The notes under the pieces are model-generated. The model saw only the letters and a program-made list of their open reading frames with translations. It did not search any database and had not been told where the DNA came from. The position numbers were made by a program, and so were the translations under genes. From AP-15 sp963702685 (lineage in GTDB: Bacteria > Pseudomonadota > Alphaproteobacteria > ATCC43930 > CGMCC-115725), in the NCBI GenBank assembly GCA_963702685.1, contig CAVPDQ010000009.1:186001-250000 (forward strand): DNA of 64,000 nt, in the 5' to 3' direction. Of this stretch, positions 8,798 to 17,899 are shown one piece after another; position 1 is the stretch's first letter; each line of letters begins with the position of its first letter.

Positions 8798-9265
8798 TCA
8801 AAAGGCGAGCATCGACGCGGCAGCGGCGAGAGCGGCGGCCCCCGCGCCTCGCTCGCGCCAGGCACCGGCACGCGGTCCGGCCGCAGCTCCGATCGCGAGC
8901 CCGGCCCAAGCAAGAGCGCCGCTCGCCGCACCACAGACGAGCGCCGCCTGCGGCGACATCGGGCACAACAAATTGTCGAGCGAAAACAACACCGGCAGCA
9001 GCCAGACGAGCCACGGCCGGCGCATGGCGGCGGCCCCGGCCGCCAACAGATAAATCCCGTAAAGCGCGAACCCGATCGGAGCCAGCGGCGACAGCCAATG
9101 CGGCCATAGGATGGCGAGCCGCCAAGCGGTCCAGCCGGCGAGCGCGTCGCCGACACCGAACAGCAGCGCCAAGCCGACCCGTGCCCTCTGCCGAGCGACG
9201 ATAGCCCCGATTGCGACACCTGCTGCCAGGCTGTCGAGGCTCAGCACCAATGCCGAGGAAAGCAT
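8798..9265 (-). CDS. MntP-like polytopic membrane protein
   Basis: A 155-residue hydrophobic protein with about five membrane segments. Two similar acidic motifs, LSLDSLAAGVAIG near the N-terminus and LFSLDNLL in the middle, resemble the paired Asp motifs of MntP/YtaF-type manganese exporters and related LysE-superfamily transporters. The ATG at 9265 has GAGGGG about 8 bases upstream and is preferred to the GTG at 9274. It lies 16 bases upstream of the amylase-like gene in the same direction. The family call rests on topology and the SLDS/SLDN motifs, so the substrate is open. Confidence 0.6.
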   Translation of the reverse strand: MLSSALVLSLDSLAAGVAIGAIVARQRARVGLALLFGVGDALAGWTAWRLAILWPHWLSPLAPIGFALYGIYLLAAGAAAMRRPWLVWLLPVLFSLDNLLCPMSPQAALVCGAASGALAWAGLAIGAAAGPRAGAWRERGAGAAALAAAASMLAF

Positions 9266-9351
9266 GCGCGGCACCCCTCGAATGGCTCCGGCGTTCGCGA
9301 CGATAGAACAGAGTCTCGGCCGGCGAAAGCGCCCTGCTGATCCAGCCGGTT

Positions 9352-9849
9352 CTAATGTGAGGTGTTGCCGGCGCCGGCGCGCCCGGCCGCGAGCTGCGTG
9401 TAATAGGCGTGCTGCTTTTCGCGCCAGGCGGCACGCTCGGCCTCGTCGATCGTGCCGTCATGGTCGGTGTCGATCTGGCCGAAGCGGGCGCGGTAGAGCT
9501 TGTCGCGGTCGTCCGCCGACATCGCCGCGATCCGGTCGTAATAGGCTTTTTTGCCCTCCAGCGTGGCCTTTTGCACGGCTGAGAGGTCGGGCGCCGCCAA
9601 TTGCCGGGAGAGCTGCGCCTGGCGCCGCGCCATCGCTTGCAGGCGGAAATCGCGGTATTCGGCAAAGGTGATCGGCAGTGGTGCGACGGGCTTTGGTGCG
9701 ACGGGCTTTGGTGCGGCGGGCTGCGGTGCGGCGGGTTTTGCGGCTTGCGTCGCCGCCACCGTGGGCGCCTTTTGCGCGGTCGCGGGCCAATGCCACAATC
9801 CGGCAGCGAGGAGCGCTGCCGCGGCTGCCGCCATTGTCCATCCTCTCAT
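9352..9849 (-). CDS. Secreted EF-hand calcium-binding protein
   Basis: A 165-residue protein with an N-terminal signal peptide (residues 1-26, cleavage after ATA). A proline/alanine/lysine-rich linker at 37-58 contains three near-repeats of PKPVA. A predicted helical region follows, then one canonical 12-residue EF-hand loop, Asp127 to Glu138 (DTDHDGTIDEAE). The linker is encoded by a short tandem DNA repeat at about 9678-9740. The ATG at 9849 has GGGAG upstream. A periplasmic Ca-binding role is likely from the family; nothing in the sequence identifies the partner. Confidence 0.82.
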   Translation of the reverse strand: MRGWTMAAAAAALLAAGLWHWPATAQKAPTVAATQAAKPAAPQPAAPKPVAPKPVAPLPITFAEYRDFRLQAMARRQAQLSRQLAAPDLSAVQKATLEGKKAYYDRIAAMSADDRDKLYRARFGQIDTDHDGTIDEAERAAWREKQHAYYTQLAAGRAGAGNTSH

Positions 9850-9980
9850 GCTATGCTCCCGATCTCGGCTTGAACCAACCAGGAACACAAGAACAAACCA
9901 CGATCGGGATTGCAAGTTCTTTTTTCACGAAAAACGATAAATTTTTTATCTGAATCTATCTCAGGTAGGCGAAGGGGGTG

Positions 9981-10817
9981 ATGCCGCTGACGTATCAGGT
10001 CAAACCGGGTTTCGACCTCGGCAAAGTCGATCTCGCCCGGCATCTCGACGACGCGGAAAGCTATCAGCGTCAGCTGCGCAAATTGCAGATCGCGATGCTG
10101 CAGCTTCAGCAAATCTTTCGGGTCGAGGGTCGGCGCGGCATCATCGTGCTCGAAGGCTGGGACGCCGCCGGCAAGGATGGCGCGATCCGGCGGATGACCG
10201 AGAAGCTCGATCTGCGCTGGCTGCGGGTCTGCCCGATCGGCAAGCCCAGCCCCGAGGAGCAGGGCCGCCATTTTCTGTGGCGGTTCTGGCAGCTGTTGCC
10301 GCCGCCCGGACATCTGGCGATCTTCGACCGCAGCTGGTACGGCCGCGTCCTGGTCGAACGGGTCGAGGGCTATGCCACGAACCAAGAATGGCGGCGCGCC
10401 TACGACGAGATCAACGGCTTCGAAAAGCTGCTCGTCGATGACGGTGTCAGGCTGGTCAAATTGTTTTTGCACATCTCGCCCGAGGAGCAATTGAGGCGCC
10501 TCGCCGAACGCATCGCCACGCCGACCAAGCGCTGGAAGATCAATGCCGAGGATTTTCGCAACCGCGCCCGCCGTGCGGATTACCTGCGAGCGCTCGACGA
10601 CATGTTCGCCCGCACCTCGACCAGGGCGGCGCGCTGGCATGTCGTGCCGGGCGAATATAAGTGGTTCGCCCGCGTCGCAGTCGTCAAAACGGCGGTCGAG
10701 GCATTGGGCGAAGGCATCGAATTGAAGCCGCCGCCGCTCGACCCGGAGGTCGCCAAAGCCGCGGCGCGGCTCTTGCCGCGCGAAGAGCTCGCGGCGCTGG
10801 GCCTGCCCGAGAAATGA
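9981..10817 (+). CDS. ppk2: Polyphosphate kinase 2 family protein
   Basis: A 278-residue, single-domain PPK2. Walker A is GWDAAGKDG at residues 59-67 and Walker B is FDRSWYGR at 115-122, followed by the lid region and the C-terminal motif VPGEYKWFARVAV. PPK2 enzymes move phosphate between polyphosphate and nucleoside mono- or diphosphates. Its length and one-domain layout fit class I or III rather than the two-domain class II. The ATG at 9981 is chosen; a GTG at 9978 is equally placed relative to AGGTAGG. Confidence 0.92.
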   Translation: MPLTYQVKPGFDLGKVDLARHLDDAESYQRQLRKLQIAMLQLQQIFRVEGRRGIIVLEGWDAAGKDGAIRRMTEKLDLRWLRVCPIGKPSPEEQGRHFLWRFWQLLPPPGHLAIFDRSWYGRVLVERVEGYATNQEWRRAYDEINGFEKLLVDDGVRLVKLFLHISPEEQLRRLAERIATPTKRWKINAEDFRNRARRADYLRALDDMFARTSTRAARWHVVPGEYKWFARVAVVKTAVEALGEGIELKPPPLDPEVAKAAARLLPREELAALGLPEK

Positions 10818-10828
10818 CCCCGGACGGA

Positions 10829-11797
10829 TCAGACGAAAAGGCGCTCGCTTTTCAGCCCGTCATAAAGGTGGGCGACGAATTCGCCGTAGCCGTTCCACAT
10901 CAGGGTCGGCACGCGCTTGTCGGTGCCGATCACGCGCTCGGTCGCCTGGCTCCAGCGCGGGTGCGGCACGTCGGGGTTGACGTTCGCCCAGAACCCGTAC
11001 TCGTTCCCTTGCACGGTTTCCCAGAACGACACCGGGCGCTTGTCGGTGAATTCGAAGCGCACGATCGACTTTGCCGATTTGAACCCGTATTTCCACGGCA
11101 CCGCGAGGCGCAGCGGAGCCCCGTCCTGCTTCGCCACCGGCTTGCCGTACATCCCGGTGACGAGAAAAGCGAGCTCGTTATTGGCCTCGGCCATCGTGAG
11201 CCCCTCGATATAGGGCCACGGATACCAGAACTGCTTTTGGCCCGGCGCTTGGGCGGTGTCGAGAAAGGTCTCGGTGCGCAGATATTTGGCTGAGCCGAGC
11301 GGTTTGGCCAAGGCGACGAGGGCCGACAGCGGAAACCCGCTCCACGGCACCACCAGCGACCACGCCTCGACGCAGCGGTGGCGATAGACCCGCTCCTCGA
11401 GCGTCACCTTTTTCAACAAATCGTCGATGCCGATCGTAAACGGCTTCTCGACCATGCCGTCGATCTTGATCGTCCACGGCCGGATCTTCAGCGCCTGGGC
11501 GTCGTCGGCGATTTCCTTTTCCGATCCGAACTCGTAGAAATTGTTATAGTTCTCGGTGTATTTGGCGTCGGTGATCGGCCGGTCGACCGTGTAATGCGGG
11601 TTGCGCTTGACCGGATAAAGACCGGCCGACGGGTCCGTCTCGGCGGCGGCCTCTGCCGCGACCGCGCCGAACAGCCCGGGCGCCAGCATCGAGCCCATGC
11701 CGATCGCCTTCAACAACGCGCGGCGGCCGAGATAGACCGCCTCCGGGGTCGCGTCCTTCTCGCCGAGCTCCCACCCCCTGTTGCGCCGGATCAACAT
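10829..11797 (-). CDS. msrP: Protein-methionine-sulfoxide reductase catalytic subunit MsrP (YedY)
   Basis: A 322-residue periplasmic molybdoenzyme that repairs methionine sulfoxide in envelope proteins. The twin-arginine motif GRRALLK (Arg25-Arg26) and hydrophobic stretch predict Tat export. Cys142 in RHRCVEAWSLVVPW is the molybdenum ligand, and the C-terminal region has the MsrP motif ERVIGTDKRVPT. No msrQ heme partner lies next to it; the neighbour is a convergent PPK2 gene, so the partner must be elsewhere or electrons come from another donor. Confidence 0.95.
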   Translation of the reverse strand: MLIRRNRGWELGEKDATPEAVYLGRRALLKAIGMGSMLAPGLFGAVAAEAAAETDPSAGLYPVKRNPHYTVDRPITDAKYTENYNNFYEFGSEKEIADDAQALKIRPWTIKIDGMVEKPFTIGIDDLLKKVTLEERVYRHRCVEAWSLVVPWSGFPLSALVALAKPLGSAKYLRTETFLDTAQAPGQKQFWYPWPYIEGLTMAEANNELAFLVTGMYGKPVAKQDGAPLRLAVPWKYGFKSAKSIVRFEFTDKRPVSFWETVQGNEYGFWANVNPDVPHPRWSQATERVIGTDKRVPTLMWNGYGEFVAHLYDGLKSERLFV

Positions 11798-11886
11798 TGC
11801 CGCACCCGAAAACCGTTGCCGCCTCTAATCTGGGGCGCCGGGATTTCCGGCCAAGTCACGCTTTCGCGACCGGCCAACCTATGCGG

Positions 11887-13929
11887 TTACTGCGCGGCCT
11901 CGGCGGTGCGCATCGCCAATACCTTCTCCGCCGGCTTCCCGGTCAATTCCTGCATATGGTCGAAGCGATGGGCGAAGCTGCCGACCCCCAAGGTCAGCGA
12001 GCGCAGCTCGACAATCAGATCGTGCAATTCGCTCTGCGGCATATGAGCGCTGACCACGTCCCAGCCGGGCCAGCTCTCCTTGGCGTCATAGCCGAGGATC
12101 TGGCCGCGCCGGCCGGAAACCAGCCGCTGGACACGAGCGGTAAAGGCGTTCGGCACCGAGATCTCGACCGTATCGATCGGCTCGAGCAGGGTCGGCTCGC
12201 ATTTCGGCAATGCTTCCTGGACCGCCTGCCGCCCGGCGGTATGAAAGGCCTGGTCCGAGCTGTCGACCGCGTGGAACTGGCCGGTGATCAAAGTGACCGC
12301 AGCGTCGACGACCGGAAAGCCGAGCGGGCCGCGGCGCAGCGCTTCGACCACCCCTTCCTCGACCGCCGGGATGTAGTTCCGCGGGATCGCCCCGCCGACG
12401 ACGCTGTCGGTAAAGATGAAGCCCGAGCCGCGCGGCAAGGCCTTGACCTCGATCGTCACATCGGCGAACTGGCCGTGCCCGCCGCTCTGCCGTTTGAAGC
12501 GCGAATGCTGCTGGGTCCCGCGCCGGATCGTCTCCTTGTATGGCACCCCCGCCGGGCGCCCGTTGACCGAGAGGTTGTGCCGGTTGCGCAGCCGGTCCAT
12601 CGCGATTTGCAGATGGATGTCGCCCTGGCCCCACAACACCATTTCCTGGGTGTCGGCGTTCTGCTCGAGCTCGAGGGTCGGGTCCTCCTCGACGAGCTTG
12701 CCGATGGCGCCGGTTAATTTGACGTCGTCGGCCCGCTTTTCGGCGGCGATGGCGAGACCGAACACCGGCTGCGGGCGCTCCGGGCGTCCCATCGCTTCGG
12801 CCTTGCCGGACGGGGCCAGCACCTCGCCGGTCGTGACCTCCTCCATCCGGGTCAGCCCGACCACTTCGCCAGCCTGAGCCGACGGGACCTTTTCGTGATG
12901 CGCGCCGGTCAGCCGCAACAAGCCGGCGACGCGGCTGCCGTTCAGCACCATCCCTTCGTTGATGGCGCCGCGCCACACCCGGACGAGCGACAATTTGCCG
13001 GTATGCGGCAGGTGATAGGTCTTGATGACCTGCGCCAACGGCTCGCCCTCGGCGGCGATGCCGAGACGTGCCGCGGTTTGCTGTGGCTGCGGCGTCTCGT
13101 GGCGCAGCGCCTTCCATAGCCGGCGCACGCCATGATCGGCGACCGCCGAGCCGAGAAACACCGGCGCGACCTCGACCTGGCTCAGGCTCTTTGTCAGGTG
13201 CTGATAAATTTCCTGCGTCGAGGGCTCGACCTCTTCGAGCAGCTTTTCCAACAGCGAGTCGTCGAAATCGGCGAGCTTTTCAATCAGCCCGGCGCGGGTC
13301 GCGCGCTCATCGTCCCAGAAATTGTCGGGCAATTTGATCAGGTCGGAGGCCTGGCCCGGCCGATAGCGGTAGGCGCGCTCGCTGACCAGATCGACATAGC
13401 CGGTGATCTCCGAATCTGCGCCGCGCAGCGGCACCTGGCGCAAGACCAAGGGCCGCACCGACACCGATTGCAATGCGGCCAGCACGTCACGCACCCGCGC
13501 ATTGGCGGTGTCCATCTTGTTGATAAAGATCATATGCGGGATTTTCTGCTGGTTCAGAAAACGCAGCAGCGCGCTGATCGTCAATGCCCGCTCGGGCTCG
13601 GGCTCGACGACGACGACGGCGACGTCGCTCGCCAGCATCGCCCCCTGCGCCTCGTAGCTGAGCTCGACCGAGCCCGGGCAGTCGAGAATGGTCCACGGGT
13701 CGCCGAGAAAATTTGTCGAGGCGACGTTGAGCTCGGTCGACATCTGTCGCGCCCGCGCCTCGGGCGCATGGTCGCCGACCGCGTTGCCGTCGCGCACGCT
13801 GCCACGCCGGCCGGTGCCGCCGCTGGCAAACAACAGCGCTTCCAAGAGGCTCGTCTTGCCCGACAAATACGGGCCGATCAGGGCGGCGCAACGCGGGGCC
13901 GAAATCGCATTCGCGGACGTACTCGCCAT
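11887..13929 (-). CDS. Elongation factor G-like GTPase (EF-G paralogue)
   Basis: A 680-residue translational GTPase. G1 is GPYLSGKT (19-26), G3 is DCPGS (83-87) and G4 is NKMD (137-140). EF-G domains II to V follow, including GGHGQFADV and IPRNYIPAVEEGV. In standard EF-G the G3 motif is DTPGH, whose His activates water for GTP hydrolysis; here it is Ser87. It is clearly shorter and more divergent than housekeeping FusA and lacks a ribosomal-protein neighbourhood, so it fits the EF-G-like paralogue class of alphaproteobacteria, whose role is unsettled. The ATG at 13929 has GGAGGCG upstream. The 186-base gap upstream separates it from divergent nudC. Confidence 0.88.
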   Translation of the reverse strand: MASTSANAISAPRCAALIGPYLSGKTSLLEALLFASGGTGRRGSVRDGNAVGDHAPEARARQMSTELNVASTNFLGDPWTILDCPGSVELSYEAQGAMLASDVAVVVVEPEPERALTISALLRFLNQQKIPHMIFINKMDTANARVRDVLAALQSVSVRPLVLRQVPLRGADSEITGYVDLVSERAYRYRPGQASDLIKLPDNFWDDERATRAGLIEKLADFDDSLLEKLLEEVEPSTQEIYQHLTKSLSQVEVAPVFLGSAVADHGVRRLWKALRHETPQPQQTAARLGIAAEGEPLAQVIKTYHLPHTGKLSLVRVWRGAINEGMVLNGSRVAGLLRLTGAHHEKVPSAQAGEVVGLTRMEEVTTGEVLAPSGKAEAMGRPERPQPVFGLAIAAEKRADDVKLTGAIGKLVEEDPTLELEQNADTQEMVLWGQGDIHLQIAMDRLRNRHNLSVNGRPAGVPYKETIRRGTQQHSRFKRQSGGHGQFADVTIEVKALPRGSGFIFTDSVVGGAIPRNYIPAVEEGVVEALRRGPLGFPVVDAAVTLITGQFHAVDSSDQAFHTAGRQAVQEALPKCEPTLLEPIDTVEISVPNAFTARVQRLVSGRRGQILGYDAKESWPGWDVVSAHMPQSELHDLIVELRSLTLGVGSFAHRFDHMQELTGKPAEKVLAMRTAEAAQ

Positions 13930-14115
13930 GGGGGCGCCTCCAGCCGTCTCGACGGGTACGGCGCGCTCGGGCGATGCCCGGCCGCACCCGGCTTGTTCCG
14001 GAATTTCGCCCGCCCGCCGCCCGTAACGCAATCGAAATATCCGGCGGGCCTTTGCCGGCGCCTGCGCCGACGCTCCGGCTTGCCCGGCCGCCGGGCGATA
14101 TGTCAGTCTTTGCGC

Positions 14116-15078
14116 ATGCGTGCGCACAATTATTACGCGGCGCCGGGGTTCGAGCGGGCTGGGCTGCGCCGGCGTGACGGCGGCTGGATCCGCGAGCGCG
14201 CCGGTCATGCCGAGAGCCGCTTTGTCCCGGTCTGGCGCAACCAGAGCCTGGTCGTCGAGGTCGCCGGCGCCGAGCCGCGTGCCGTGGTGCTGGATTGGGC
14301 CGGAGCGGTCCCGATCTTGGGCGACGGCGCTGCGCCGGAGGACCGGTTCGGCACCGGGGAGGTCGTGTTTCTCGGCATGGTCGAGGAGCGCGCGCATTTC
14401 GCGGTCGATTTGTCGGCGGCGGAGGCGCCGCTCGAGGCGCTGGCGGCGCCGGCCGGTGTCGATCCGATCGGGCTGCGCTTTGCCGATCTGCGGCAATTGG
14501 CCGGGCGGCTCGACGGGCGCGAGGGGGCGCTTTTGGCATTGGCTCGGGCGATGCTTTACTGGCACGCCCGTCATCGCTTTTGCGGGCTCTGCGGCAGCCC
14601 GACCCGCAGCGAGGAGGCGGGGCACATGCGGCGCTGTGCCGACCCCGCCTGCAACGCGATGCATTTCCCGCGCACCGACCCCGCGGTCATCATGCTGGTG
14701 ACCCATCGGGACCAGGCGTTGCTGGGCCGCTCGCGAAACTTTCCGCCGGGCATGTATTCGACCCTCGCCGGCTTTGTCGAGCCGGGCGAGAGCCTCGAAG
14801 ACGCGGTGGCCCGCGAGGTCCGCGAGGAGACCGGCATCGAGGTCGGCGCGGTCGAGTACCACTCCTCGCAGCCTTGGCCGTTCCCCGCCAACATCATGCT
14901 CGGGTTTCATGCGCAAGCGCTGACGACCGAGATCACGGTCGATCTCGGCGAGCTCGAAGACGCCCGCTGGGTCGAGCGCGGCTGGCTGTTGTCCCACAGC
15001 GACGACGACGGTTTCCGGATGCCGCGTCGCGACTCGATCGCCCGCCGCCTGATCGAAGACTGGCTCAACGACCGCTGA
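14116..15078 (+). CDS. nudC: NAD+ diphosphatase NudC (first copy)
   Basis: A 320-residue NADH/NAD pyrophosphatase, also known in the family as an NAD-RNA decapping enzyme. The zinc ribbon uses Cys156, Cys159, Cys174 and Cys179. The Nudix box spans residues 219-241 (Gly219, Glu225, REVREETG). SQPWPFP (251-257) is the NudC-specific motif after the box. The ATG at 14116 gives the family's usual N-terminus; the long open frame upstream is antisense to the EF-G-like gene. Its ribosome site is weak. A second nudC lies at 34949-35881. Confidence 0.92.
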   Translation: MRAHNYYAAPGFERAGLRRRDGGWIRERAGHAESRFVPVWRNQSLVVEVAGAEPRAVVLDWAGAVPILGDGAAPEDRFGTGEVVFLGMVEERAHFAVDLSAAEAPLEALAAPAGVDPIGLRFADLRQLAGRLDGREGALLALARAMLYWHARHRFCGLCGSPTRSEEAGHMRRCADPACNAMHFPRTDPAVIMLVTHRDQALLGRSRNFPPGMYSTLAGFVEPGESLEDAVAREVREETGIEVGAVEYHSSQPWPFPANIMLGFHAQALTTEITVDLGELEDARWVERGWLLSHSDDDGFRMPRRDSIARRLIEDWLNDR

Positions 15079-15102
15079 CGCGGCCCATCGCCGGCCGCGC
15101 TC

Positions 15103-16758
15103 TCAGTGGCGGTCGGCGTTGAGCGCCGTGCGCGGGCTCTTGATCAGCGGCATCAGAACGAGGGAGGCGGCAAAGCCGGCGCCGAGCAGCATCAGCGCAT
15201 CGTTGAAGCTCATCACCAGCGCCTCGCGCTGGACGATATCGTAAAGCAATTTGACGGCGGCGCGGTGCGCGTCGCCGGGCAGCAAATCGCCGAGGCGCGC
15301 GCTCTGCATGTCGAGAAAATGCTGCACCGCCGGGCGCGCCATGTTGATGTCCTCGATCAGCCGGTTCCAATGGAACTGCAGGCGGGTGCTGAGCACGGTC
15401 CCGAGCACGGCAAGCGCGATCGCGCCGCCGAAGTCCCGGGTCAAATTGTAAAGCCCGGCGGCATTCTTCAATTTGTCGGGTGGGGTCGTGCCGAGCGCCA
15501 AGAGGTTGGCCGGCAAATAGCAGAACATCAGCGCGAAGCCGCGCAATGCCTGCGGCACCAAGAGCTCGCCAAAGCTCGACTGGTTGGTCAGCCCGGCGGT
15601 CATATACATCGCCACCGCGAAGCTCCCCATGCCGATCGCCAGCATGATGCGCAAATCGAGATTGCGCGCCACATAGGTGGTGAACGGCGACAGCAGCATC
15701 TGCGCCAGGCCGGTGACGACCACCGTCTGGCCGATCTGCATCGCGTTGAAGCCGCGCACCTGGGCCAGGAACAGCGGAACGAGGTAGGTCGCGCCGTAAA
15801 GCCCGGTGCCGACGACAAAGGTATAGAACGACCCGATCGCGAAATTGCGGTTGAGAAAGGCGCGCAGATCGACGATCGGCTGGCGGTAGGTCAGCACCCG
15901 GCAGAAGAACAGCACCGCAGCGACGGCGGAGACGACGGAGGCGGCAAGGATCGTAGTGTCGTGCAGCCAATCCCAGCGCGGGCCTTCTTCGAGCGCATAT
16001 TCGAGACAGCCGAGAAAGAGCGCCATCAAAACGAGGCCGATCACGTCGAACCGGCGCAGCAAGGAGAAATCCGGCTTGTCGATGTCGATCGTCAGCCAGA
16101 CCGTGACGACGACGCCGATGCCGGGCACGATGTTGACCAGAAAAAGCCAATTCCAGGAAAAGGTGTCGGTCAAAAACCCGCCGATCGTCGGGCCGAGGGT
16201 CGAAGACAGGTTTAGGATCAGCGAGATCAGCACCATGACCGTCGCCAGCTGGGGTCCGCGAAACTTGGTGTAAACGACCGGAAATACGCTCGGTGTGATG
16301 GCGCCGCCGCTAAAGCCTTGCAGCGCGCGGAAAACGATCATTTGGGTCAGGGTCGTCGCCGTCGCGCATAAGGCGCTCGCCGCGGTAAACCCCAGCGTTG
16401 CCGTCACAAACAGGATGCGGGTCGATAAGAGCCGCGACAACGTCCCCGACAGCGGCACCATAACGACGTCGGCGATCAGATAGGCGGTCTGCACCCAGCT
16501 GATCTCGTCCGGGCTCGCCGACAGCCCGCCCTGGATCTGGGTCAGCGAGCTGGTGACGATCTGCACGTCCATGATCGCCATGAAGAGGCCGACGACCATG
16601 GCGATGACGCCGACCCAGTCGCGCAGGCTGGGCTCCCCCGCTGCGGCCGGGCCGCTCGTCGCGGCAGGGGCCGCCGCCGCCGGCTTTGGCCGGGGCGCCA
16701 GCGTGAGCGGGGCGCGCGCAGCACCCCCGCGGCGCAGCGGCGACAGCGCCCAGCTCAT
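15103..16758 (-). CDS. DHA2-family MFS multidrug efflux permease (EmrB/QacA type)
   Basis: A 551-residue inner-membrane protein with about 14 predicted transmembrane helices after a proline/alanine-rich N-terminal tail of roughly 45 residues. MDVQIVTSSLTQIQGGLS in helix 1 and GFSGGAITPSVFPVVYTKF in the loop after helix 4 are typical of drug:H+ antiporters of the DHA2 group. Its ATG overlaps the stop of the membrane-fusion protein gene (16755-16758, ATGA). Together they form an EmrAB-like pump, probably controlled by the TetR regulator at 17976. Confidence 0.92.
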   Translation of the reverse strand: MSWALSPLRRGGAARAPLTLAPRPKPAAAAPAATSGPAAAGEPSLRDWVGVIAMVVGLFMAIMDVQIVTSSLTQIQGGLSASPDEISWVQTAYLIADVVMVPLSGTLSRLLSTRILFVTATLGFTAASALCATATTLTQMIVFRALQGFSGGAITPSVFPVVYTKFRGPQLATVMVLISLILNLSSTLGPTIGGFLTDTFSWNWLFLVNIVPGIGVVVTVWLTIDIDKPDFSLLRRFDVIGLVLMALFLGCLEYALEEGPRWDWLHDTTILAASVVSAVAAVLFFCRVLTYRQPIVDLRAFLNRNFAIGSFYTFVVGTGLYGATYLVPLFLAQVRGFNAMQIGQTVVVTGLAQMLLSPFTTYVARNLDLRIMLAIGMGSFAVAMYMTAGLTNQSSFGELLVPQALRGFALMFCYLPANLLALGTTPPDKLKNAAGLYNLTRDFGGAIALAVLGTVLSTRLQFHWNRLIEDINMARPAVQHFLDMQSARLGDLLPGDAHRAAVKLLYDIVQREALVMSFNDALMLLGAGFAASLVLMPLIKSPRTALNADRH

Positions 16759-17861
16759 TTGGCGCTGCCGGGACCCGGTGCGGCGGCGGGCTTGGCTTCG
16801 GCGGCGCCGACAATGCCGTCGCCGGCCGTGGCCTCGCCTTCCTCGCGCGTGTCAACGGTGACCGTCACCGACAATCCCGGCCGCAGTAGCCGAGCCAGCG
16901 GCCCGTTTTTCGGCAGCGCGATCCGCACCGGCACACGCTGCACGATCTTGGTAAAGTTGCCGGTCGCGTTGTCGGGCGGCAAGAGGCTGAACTCGGCGCC
17001 GCTCGCCGGCGCAAAGCTGTCGATCTTGCCCTCGATGGCATGATCGGGATAGGCATCGACCGAAATCTCGGCGCGCTGCCCCGGCCGCATCCGGGTCAAT
17101 TGAGTTTCCTTGAAATTGGCGGTGACATAGACCCGCGGCAGCGGCACCAGCGAGAGGAGCTCGGTGCCGGGCTTGACATATTGCCCGACCTGGCCGCCGC
17201 GGTTGCCGGCGACGCCCGAGACGGGTGCCCTGATCATCGTGTTGGCGAGGTCGTTTTGCGCCAGCCGCAGATTGGCCCGCGTCTGCTGCAATTTCGCCAT
17301 CTCCTCCTGGCGCTGCGATTCGAGCACACCGAGCTGGCTCTCGGCCGCCGCCAGCGCCGCATGGCTTTTGGCCGCCTCGGCGGCGGCTTTACGCGCATCC
17401 GCCTGGGCCTGCTCAAACCGCTGCCGGCTGGCAAAATCGGTCGACATCAGCGCCGCATAGCGCTTGTAGTCCTGTTGCGTGCGGGTCAAATCGGCATCGG
17501 CGGACTGCACGCTCGCCTGCGCCTGCGCGATCATCGCCTGCTGCAATTGCCGCCGGCTCTTATAGGTCGCGACCGCCGCCTCCTCGGTCGCCACCGCCGC
17601 TTCGGCCTGCGCCGCCTTGGCGGCAAAGTCGCTGTCGTCGATGACGAACAGCACCGCGCCCTTTTTGACCGCCTGGTTGTCGCCGACCCGCACCTCCTTG
17701 AGATAGCCCTCGACCTTGGGGCTGATCACCGACACGTCGCTCGCCACATAGGCGTCGTCGGTTGATTGCAAAAACTGCCACACGGTCAACCAGTACCAGC
17801 CGCCGGCGCCGCCCGAGGCCAAGACCAGCACCAAAACGGCGACAATCAGCTTTGTGCGCAT
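16755..17861 (-). CDS. HlyD/EmrA-family membrane fusion protein
   Basis: A 368-residue periplasmic adaptor with one N-terminal membrane anchor (residues 4-24). The biotinyl-lipoyl half-motifs are STDDAYVASDVSVISPKVEG and MIRAPVSGVAGNRGGQVG, and they flank a long alpha-helical coiled coil rich in Ala and Gln. VYVTANFKETQL is the usual EmrA beta-barrel motif. It is the first gene of a two-gene efflux operon, upstream of and overlapping the MFS permease gene. A 17-base palindrome lies 8 bases upstream of its start. Confidence 0.93.
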   Translation of the reverse strand: MRTKLIVAVLVLVLASGGAGGWYWLTVWQFLQSTDDAYVASDVSVISPKVEGYLKEVRVGDNQAVKKGAVLFVIDDSDFAAKAAQAEAAVATEEAAVATYKSRRQLQQAMIAQAQASVQSADADLTRTQQDYKRYAALMSTDFASRQRFEQAQADARKAAAEAAKSHAALAAAESQLGVLESQRQEEMAKLQQTRANLRLAQNDLANTMIRAPVSGVAGNRGGQVGQYVKPGTELLSLVPLPRVYVTANFKETQLTRMRPGQRAEISVDAYPDHAIEGKIDSFAPASGAEFSLLPPDNATGNFTKIVQRVPVRIALPKNGPLARLLRPGLSVTVTVDTREEGEATAGDGIVGAAEAKPAAAPGPGSAK

Positions 17862-17869
17862 TTTTTCTG

Positions 17870-17886
17870 AACTGAACCGTTCAGTT
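17870..17886. promoter_or_regulatory. Palindromic operator for the divergent TetR regulator
   Basis: AACTGAAC-C-GTTCAGTT is a perfect 8+1+8 palindrome located 8 bases before the efflux operon's start codon and about 90 bases before the TetR gene. Its position just downstream of the predicted -10 box of the efflux promoter fits repression by the adjacent TetR protein. Binding by that protein is inference from position and symmetry. Confidence 0.75.
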
Positions 17887-17899
17887 TAGGGTTGCGCCA

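Noticed and set aside
7774..9204. A 476-codon plus-strand frame opposite the amylase-like gene
   Set aside because: Antisense shadow with Arg/His/Ala-rich composition and no recognisable fold.
9678..9740. Tandem GGTGCGACGGGCTTT-type repeat considered as a CRISPR array or minisatellite
   Set aside because: The units are contiguous, without spacers, and encode the Pro/Lys/Ala-rich linker of the EF-hand protein.
13132..14115. In-frame extension of nudC by 328 codons upstream
   Set aside because: It is antisense to the EF-G-like gene and NudC proteins start near residue 1 of the 14116 reading.
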